From the NCBI GenBank assembly GCA_030544215.1, contig JARZZO010000009.1, positions 53,315,129 to 53,379,128 of the forward strand: 64,000 bases of DNA, in the 5' to 3' direction. Made by a program: the position numbers and the translations under genes. This document shows, piece after piece, positions 57,155 to 64,000 of this stretch. The notes below the pieces were generated by a model that did not search any database, was not told the DNA's origin, and saw only the letters and a list, made by a program, of their open reading frames with translations. The number at the start of each line of letters is the position of its first letter. The stretch's first letter is position 1. The stretch comes from Zantedeschia hybrid cultivar (lineage: Eukaryota > Streptophyta > Magnoliopsida > Alismatales > Araceae).

Positions 57155-58045
57155 GCAATTAGATTGTAATAAGTTCAATTGAATATTTGGCACACTATTG
57201 AACTCTAATTACACTACTCATACAAAAGTCCTAAAAATTAACCTTTAATTAAAGTTAATTTTAGGAAATTAGTACTAATGACGGGCAATTAATGCAAAAA
57301 ATTGTACAATTAGGTTCTAATTTGTTCAATTGAGTATTTGGCATACTTAATTGAATCCTAATTACACTAATTATACAAAAGTCCTAATTTTTAACTCCTA
57401 TTTAGGGTTAATTTTACCAAATTAACGCTAATAACATACAAGTAATGCAAAAAAGTATGCAATCAGATTGTAATAAGTTCAATTGAGTGTTTGACACACT
57501 TAATTGAATTCTAATTATACTAATCATACAAAAGTTTTAATTTTTAACCCCTAATTATAGTTAATTTTACCAAATTAACGCTAATAACGTGCAATTAATG
57601 CAAAAAAGTATGCAATCAGATTGTAATAAGTAAATTGAGTGTTCGACACACTCAATTGAACCTTAATTACACTAATCATACACAAGCCTCAATTTTTAAC
57701 CCCTAATTAGGGTTAATTTTAACTAATTAACGCTAATAACATGTAATTAATACAAAAAAATGTACAATTAGGTTCTAATAAGTGCAATTGAGTGTTTTGG
57801 CACACTCAAATGAATCCTAATTACACTAATCATACAAAAATCTAAATTTTTAATCCCTAATTAGGGTTAATTTTAACTAATTAATAATAATAACATGCAA
57901 TTAATGCAAAAAAATGTACAATTAAGTTCTAATAAGTTCAATTGAGTGTTTGACATACTCAATTAAACCTTAATTACACTAATCCTACAAAAGTCTCAAT
58001 TTTTAACCCCTAATTAAGGTTAATTTTAGGGATTTTGTCTAATCA
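57155..58045. repeat. ~152-bp tandem array, six units, in hAT B
   Basis: Units begin near 57155, 57304, 57455, 57608, 57762 and 57916 with GTACAATTAGGTTCTAATAA or variants. They share TTCAATTGAGTGTTTG.CACA, TAATTACACTAATCATACAA and TTTTTAACCCCTAATTAGGG. Period 149-154 bp. The array sits between the BED exon and the 5' terminus of element B, so in its 5' UTR or first intron. Confidence 0.92.
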
Positions 58046-58296
58046 ACATGTTAATTTTTTTTTAAACATAAATAGTAATAGATGTATACAATGTACACAA
58101 TTATACGTCATTTTTAATTTTTTGAGAATTTAAAAAAATATATATTGAAATATACCTAAACTCGGATCGGGATGCAGAAACAAAATCTGGCGCCGACGGC
58201 AGCAGTAATGGCGACAACATCGGCGGCGATAGCTCCCGGCTGGCCGGCCGACGATGACGGGGTGAAAACCCCCTTCTTTCGGTCGAGATCTCAAAG

Positions 58297-58300
<4 letters not shown>

Positions 58301-58339
<39 letters not shown>
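58301..58339. repeat. (AG)n microsatellite
   Basis: About nineteen AG dinucleotides, in the 5' region of hAT element B. Confidence 0.95.
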
Positions 58340-58346
<7 letters not shown>

Positions 58347-58580
58347 AGAAGTTGGCGACGGACGGCCGGCGGTAGACGTCCGGCGGTGGCGGGGGGACCG
58401 GCGGCGAGTGGCAGCGGTGGCCAAGGGAGGGGGAGGGGGAGGGGCAGCAGCCAGTAGCAGAAACGCTACTGGCTCCCGATCACCCCTTAAGGGGGGGATC
58501 CGGGAGTGTCTGAATCGGGCTAAACCGGATCCGGACCGGCTTGATCGACCGATCTAGACCCGATTTGATCCGATTCGGAC

Positions 58581-58712
58581 CAATTCACCCCATTTTTTTA
58601 AAAAAACATCGGTGTGGGGGGGGGGGGGGGGACAGTAAAATCCCTCCCGAATCGGATCGGAACCGCTGATCGGACCGGCCGATTCGGATCGGAATCGGCC
58701 GATTCCGCAATC
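58581..58712. repeat. hAT-type GC-rich end with 16-G tract
   Basis: Sixteen G at 58616-58631, then CGAATCGGATCGG and GGCCGATTCGGATCGGAATC words ending CCGCAAT at 58712. It may be the terminal zone of element C, or the partner end of the fragment at 53005. Confidence 0.6.
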
Positions 58713-58850
58713 CATGCACCAAATCTCATAGAAGGATGAAATATAAAATTTCAAGCATCAACACTGAAAACTCATAAGTTTTTCAGACATGATATTATAT
58801 ATGACAATATGATATATGTAGTAGCACCAATACATGAGTCATAAAATTAC

Positions 58851-61800
58851 TCAATCATCCTCATTAAAATCATCAGAAGAAGCAAAAGATCTCTCATCCT
58901 CTCCACCAAAGTCTAACTCAATCTGCGTAGAAGGTGGGACATGTGGCTGTCTCTGAATACATCTAACCATTTGAATAAATGATGGTGTGTGAACAGTAGT
59001 AGATGGAATATGAAACTCTAAAAAAAATACTCTCACAGCATCCATGATCTCTGCTCTAGATCCTCTAGTAGACGTAGATAACGATGGACGAGTCGACGAT
59101 GTAGGCAGCCTGGTTGTAGGGTGTGTACGTCAGACATCATGAGGGACTGAAGGATATGGATGCTATCTCTGCATATCCCCGCAAGATGCTTCGAGAAACG
59201 ATGGATCCCGTTAACAAGGTATCCACAGTATAGACAATGGATCTGTTGATCTCCTAGGACTATGTACTCGTAGTCTCATGCTGAATGACGTTGCTCATGT
59301 GGCATCTGCAAAAGAAGAATTGAAAGAATAATTTAAGAACATGATCTTCATTTGAAAATTTGAACTATTGAACCATATTAAATTATTAAAATGAGACAAA
59401 CACATTAAGGCTTAAGGGTTTAAAATCACAACAAAAGTAAAGAATGAAATGTCAATAATGGCCCCAATGTGGATATTGTGTAGGTATAGCATAGTTATAA
59501 GTCCCCGTCGAAGCATCTCCTAATAACTGAACCTGATAGTTGGACATCACATAGTCCTGATATTGACTTCAAGTTATATAGGAGCTATATCTCTTATGAA
59601 ATTCTACTGAGTACTGCTGATATGTCACATAACTCGGTTTGTATATGATTGGCCGTGGTACTACAGGAACATAAGGTATGCCTTCACCATAACTGTGACC
59701 ACTATATGGATATGCACCTGAAGTAGAATATACATACAGAACTAATGTTGGTTGCTGGTATCCTGAGACCGAATGATCACCACTGTAAGATGATGTACTT
59801 TTATATCCTATCTGTGGCTGCCGCTGGGGGTTGGATGCATCAGAACTATAATGTCCCACACCTGAGCTTCTCTCATATTGTATACTCAGTCCATCAAACT
59901 CTCTCATCATGTGGTGCAACCCGTACTCATATATGATGGTGCCAGTGTCAGGATTATAAAAATGTTCATCATCTGAGGATGAGTCAGTGTGCATCTGATT
60001 TGGTATGTCTGCCTGTTGTCACCTTCGACGATACAGAACCTTTATTATAGGACGAGGTAGTGCCTCCACAGCGCCATCTGGCCTACGAGTTTTATGGTTG
60101 GTATCCTGAGTAGCGTGCGTGAAGTCTTCCTCTATAGTATAAAGGACTCTACCTCCCCCACCCCCACTACCATGGCTACCACCAACTTTACCTCAACTAG
60201 TATAGCTGACACCAGGACCACCACCACTACGAACAATACCCTGACCACCATCCCCACCACCCCCCGCGCCACCATCATCTGTATCATCTCCAGCTGATGA
60301 AGAAGATGCACTCTCTGAGATTCGAGTATCAGAAGGAGATGGTGTCTCATCTTGAGCATTAGGATCTAAGGTTTCTAAGTCTGCAATGTCAAGTGGATCG
60401 TCTGGGACTACATTCTTCTTCTTCTTGCCCTTTTTGGATCTTGTTAACACCTTTGACATCTGGGTTTTCATGCCACTCCATCTCTTCTTACCCTTTAAAG
60501 TTACTTCTTTGCCGCATGCTTGCTTCTGCACTACACCAGCTGGGAGACGTACTGGAGGCGTGCACTGGAATGACGTGAACTCTGACTAGAAAGTTGTCGC
60601 TGTACAGGTCCACTCTGTACAGACTGAGATCTGGATGGATGCCGAGGTGTTAGTGCAGCTGGAGGACGCTAAGGTGCATGCGCAACTGGAGGACACTGAG
60701 GTGTAGAATCCTGCATTAGTTGCTCCCACTCTGCATCATCATCTCGAGGTACTGCGCTTTTGCCCCTTGTGACCAAATGATCATCATCATCATCAACCTC
60801 TAAATCAACTTCTTGGTCATGACCTTGTGCATGCTCCTGATTATGACCTGAACCAGCAATATATTAATCATCTTGTTCTTCACCTACTGCTGCTGTTGCT
60901 GATATTTTTGCTGCCAAGAAGGTGTTCGGATCTAATGTCTCATCTGGTTCTGGCTCCCTACGATCTGTTGTTCTGACAACTCAAGCAATAATAGGATCCT
61001 CACCATCTCGAAGGTAACTAAGATTAGTGGGATCATAATCACCCTCTCTCTTCTTTGCATCATGTTGCAAGTGTTTAATCCTCAGCCTCTATTATAGTGG
61101 ACATACACAAGCTTGTCCAAGCGCATATGTGACAATCGATTCCTGATCTTTGAATGTATCAGTGCAAACGTAGACCAGTTCCACTTATATCCACTAGAAG
61201 AAGAAGTCTGCGACAAGATCTTGATGGCTATGTTTCTCAACGTTGATGCAGATTTTTCATAATTCAACCACTAGTCAGCTACAAAACAAACAATAGAAGT
61301 CTATCAAGATATGAAAAATAAAAAGAGCAGTATGTTAAAGTGTTTTCTAAACAAAGTTCTTTTTATACCAACATCAGATCTCTCACGGCCAGCTATAGCT
61401 GATGGCTCTGCAAATGTCCCTACTGCCTCCCAAAAGATTTTTGTTTGCATAATTAACAATGTCATTACGACCTTTGCATAACAGACACAAAGAAATGATA
61501 GAATAATAGATTGGGCACCTTACTTCATTAACTACCTCTACTACTGTATTCGGATCACCCACAAGTCGGTTGACCACCATTGTCACAATTGCAATCAAGT
61601 CATCATTGTACGCCAACGAATGATCGTACTGAAATGTCGGACGGAAATAATACGCTGTAATAAAAAAAAATCACCTATCAAACATCATTATAAAAGTTAA
61701 AATTATCACCAAAGGTCATGAAATGTAAATTGTTCACTTGCCATATGCAACTCTGCCCATCTGCAAGTCCCACCTCCTTTCTATAATCTTCAATAATTCC

Positions 61801-63430
61801 TCTGCATATTTTCTTGAGATAATAGGTATCTTTCTTCCTCGTTATGGCCTCCAATTTGGCATACACCAATCCTAAGGTTGGTATCCGATCTCTATCCACA
61901 CAGCGTAAGACCTCATATAATGGCTCAATAAGCTGTACAATAAGCTTTATCTTAACCCATAAATCACTGGTGTTCACCAAACTTTCAAACTTCTTTCTCT
62001 CGTCTGTCCTAGCAAATGTGGAGTGCATCCATTTGCCACTTCTAAACATTTATTTCAAGCCTACTTCATGTTTTAATATACTCTGCAAGGCAATGAAGTT
62101 GGTGGCAAATCTTGTGATTGCAGGCCTTAACAACTCACCATGTGTATGATCCCTCATCAATCTCAATACATAAGAATGATTGTAAATGTATCGTGTAATC
62201 TTCTGTGCTTTGGCAACATTCTTCTTGACAACATCCAGTTGTCCAATTTCTTTCAGCATTAAATCTACACAATAGGCTGCACATGGGGTCCATAACAAAT
62301 GAGGTCTGTGGAGCATTAGCTCCTCTCCTGTCTTCTTGTACGCGGAGCCATTATCTGTCACCACTTGGACAATGTACTTCTCGTCAATTTTCTCCACGGC
62401 ACTGTCCATCAGTTGCATAATATATTTATGATTGTGTATCTGATTTGATGCATCTACAGACTTATGATAGAACACTTGTCTATCGCAATACACAAGAAAA
62501 TTAATCAGATTGCTCTTAGTGGTCCCTGACCAGCCATCACACATCAAGGTAACTCCATATTTCTCTCACTTTTTCTTAAAAGAGCCAATGTACTGCTTGA
62601 TCTCCTTTACTTCATCATCAAGATAGTTTCCTACCAGTTCTTTTAGAGTCGGAGGTTTAACATGTAACCCTTGAACTAGTGCTTCAGAGATCATACTAGA
62701 ATAGTAAGGGTTGCTTACTGCATTGAAGGAGATGCCTGCATGATGTCAAAATTTTGCCACAGCCCTTCCTAATATATATCTTAGACCACTCTTCTTACTG
62801 TAGCTATCATCAACTCTTGTATGTTTCCCTAGGAAACCTATAAGGGTCAACCTCCTCAACAGGAATGCTTGATTTATGCTTCTGAGGCCGAGTTGTAGGT
62901 ACTGGTCCAGTAGTAAAATAAGAGGATACACTCCTCCTAGGTTAAGCTTACCCCCTAGAGGAACTCCCACCAGCACTTGATGATCCACCAACACCCTGCT
63001 AAGCCCCTTCAAAGTGAATCCCCTGAGCTCTCATAAATTCTATCTCCTAATGCTCATACCTACTAAGCTTCAGCATTCGCCGAGTATGTGAAGAAGGCGG
63101 CTTACGTCTATGTACCTCCTGAACATCATCATCACCGTCAGACTCAGTCCAGCCTCCTTCATCATTATCTCCCCCATCGGCAACTCCATAGATCATGCAT
63201 TCTTCCCTTTCTTTGTCTACATCCTTCTTTAAGTGCACTTCCTTCAAACTTTTCAAGTGTTGAGCCATCTGCATCCTGACCTCCCCAGGAACATTTTTAC
63301 ACCTAACCACTTCATTATACCCAACAATTTTTCCTCCTGCAAGGTGTTTCTTCAATCGAGAAACACCACTGCCTTGTCCTATAAATTGACAGTAGTTGCA
63401 TTTGAACTTGTGCCTACTGCCATCAACCAT
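58851..63430 (-). pseudogene. hAT transposase C (element C), broken
   Basis: The BED exon at 63430-63047 is intact at the finger (CNYCQFIGQGSGVSRLKKHL, with H nearby) and is followed by a Lys/Glu- and Asp-rich linker. Then come 62650-62560 (ELVGNYLDDEVKEIKQYIGS), 62547-62050 in one clean frame (MMCDGWSGTTKSNLINFLVY, VVQVVTDNGSAYKKTGEELM, LLWTPCAAYCVDLMLKEIGQ), 62049-61678 (VQLIEPLYEVLRCVDRDRIP), and 61267-61082 with the dimerisation domain (SQTSSSSGYKWNWSTFALIH, RLDKLVYVHYNRG). Downstream are charged segments (60531-60193) and a Tyr/Ser-rich tail (59994-59569: YSGDHSVSGYQQP, YPYSGHSYGEGIPYVP). The frame changes and stops between blocks could partly be introns, but several are within domains. 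The 5' terminus is beyond 63.5 kb or lost. Confidence 0.82.
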
Positions 63431-63482
63431 GCTCCCATGCTGTCATCCGATATCTCCGGAATCTGGACGAGGGGGTGGGGCG

Positions 63483-64000
63483 GCCATCTAATGACAACAA
63501 ACAAAAGAGAAATAAGAACAAAAAAAACATTAAATAACAAGTAAGAATAGTATGACTTGAAATGTTGTTAAAATTATCCTTACATTCAAAGATTTTTTTA
63601 CTTTTTATAAATTATAAAATTATAAATATTAAATATAAAAATAAATAAATTATTAATATATACTTAACAAATTAAATAAATTATAAATATTAATTGAACA
63701 TATTTATAAAAGCATAATTTAAAGTGTACGAAGAACATAAATATAAGTTGAGGGCATGTCCAAAATTTGTATACGAGTATCACATTTAAACATTATTAAG
63801 TAATAATATATTATACCATTAACTAATTTAATTAAAATAAGATTTTAAACTAAAAATTTTATACCTAAAACATACAAGTTAAAACATAGATCTAAATCTA
63901 ATCATTTTTTACTTCTAGAATAGAGAGTAGATAATTTATAAATTATTTTACATTTTAAATTTTATTTCATATTTTAATAATCACATTAATACATTAATCT
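63483..64000. other. AT-rich end of window, no gene seen
   Basis: Upstream of the BED exon of element C. Long AT-rich stretches (for example ATTAAATAAATTATAAATAT) without coding capacity. No GC-rich hAT terminus is reached, so element C may extend past the window. Confidence 0.5.

Larger units (their letters stand above)
53291..58580 (-). mobile_element. hAT element B
   Basis: The plus-strand left edge TGGGTCGGGTCGGGTCCCCG (53297) and the right edge read backwards, TGGGGTGAATTGGTCCGAAT (from about 58590), are similar GC-rich ends, like those of element A. Between them lie a minus-strand transposase pseudogene, a six-unit ~152-bp array and a (GA)n run. Edges are good to about 20 bp. Confidence 0.65.

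Noticed and set aside
60094..60297. Thr/Ile-rich plus-strand frame
   Set aside because: Reverse shadow of a Gly/Asp-rich low-complexity part of transposase C.
1..64000. Search for a new defence, CRISPR-like or gene-cluster system
   Set aside because: All coding signals resolve to one PPR gene, one syntaxin exon, a plastid fragment or known transposon families. No co-oriented set of unknown intact genes exists in the window.

Overview
The window is plant nuclear DNA, most likely from a monocot. It has one clearly intact protein-coding gene, an intronless P-class PPR gene with a GC-rich 5' half and AT-richer 3' half (a gradient typical of commelinid monocots). The rest is retrotransposons, hAT elements, MITEs and tandem repeats, plus a nuclear copy of plastid DNA with a group II intron end. 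A palm or similar monocot would fit, but the species cannot be fixed from sequence alone. I see no bacterial genes, operons, CRISPR arrays, rRNA or tRNA genes.

Layout. 1-190: degenerate 20-bp minisatellite. 894-10.5 kb: three copies of long AT-rich LTRs, one a 3.5-kb solo LTR with a perfect 5-bp target duplication and one inverted. 11.6-12.2 kb: a Mutator-like MITE. 12.3-14.8 kb: two solo LTRs of a second family, one with a 368-bp tandem duplication across its boundary. 15.48-17.33 kb: PPR promoter and gene, followed by about 2 kb of ordinary non-coding flank. 19.4-20.35 kb and 32.34-33.26 kb: two direct copies of one non-coding segment bracketing 12 kb of repeats (a ~510-bp triplication, an LTR fragment, and a Ty3/gypsy remnant with LTRs in opposite orientations). 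35.47-35.63 kb, minus strand: an intact last exon of a plasma-membrane syntaxin (SYP1-type Qa-SNARE), with no other exon found in the window.

36.4-47.8 kb: a decayed L1-like LINE (zinc-knuckle ORF1; endonuclease, RT and zf-RVT ORF2) opened by at least four or five later insertions: two short non-autonomous LTR elements, a hAT-type MITE, a foldback element and a repeat fragment. Next to its poly-A tail is a plastid fragment, the 3' end of ycf3 intron 2 plus exon 3. A 4.6-kb hAT element (A) split that fragment, leaving an 8-bp target duplication. 52.8-64 kb: a second LINE scrap and two more hAT elements (B and C, minus strand), each encoding a broken BED / DUF659 / hAT-dimerisation transposase. 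B carries six copies of a ~152-bp repeat on the 5' side of its coding region.

The only genes likely to act for the host are the PPR gene (organelle RNA processing) and, if its other exons lie upstream beyond 64 kb, the syntaxin gene. In that case the transposon pile from 36 to 64 kb would be one very large intron. Everything else is mobile DNA in decay. No convincing undescribed biological system was found. The most informative features are the datable order of nested insertions, the split plastid insertion, the orphan syntaxin exon and the shared low-complexity tails of the three hAT transposases.
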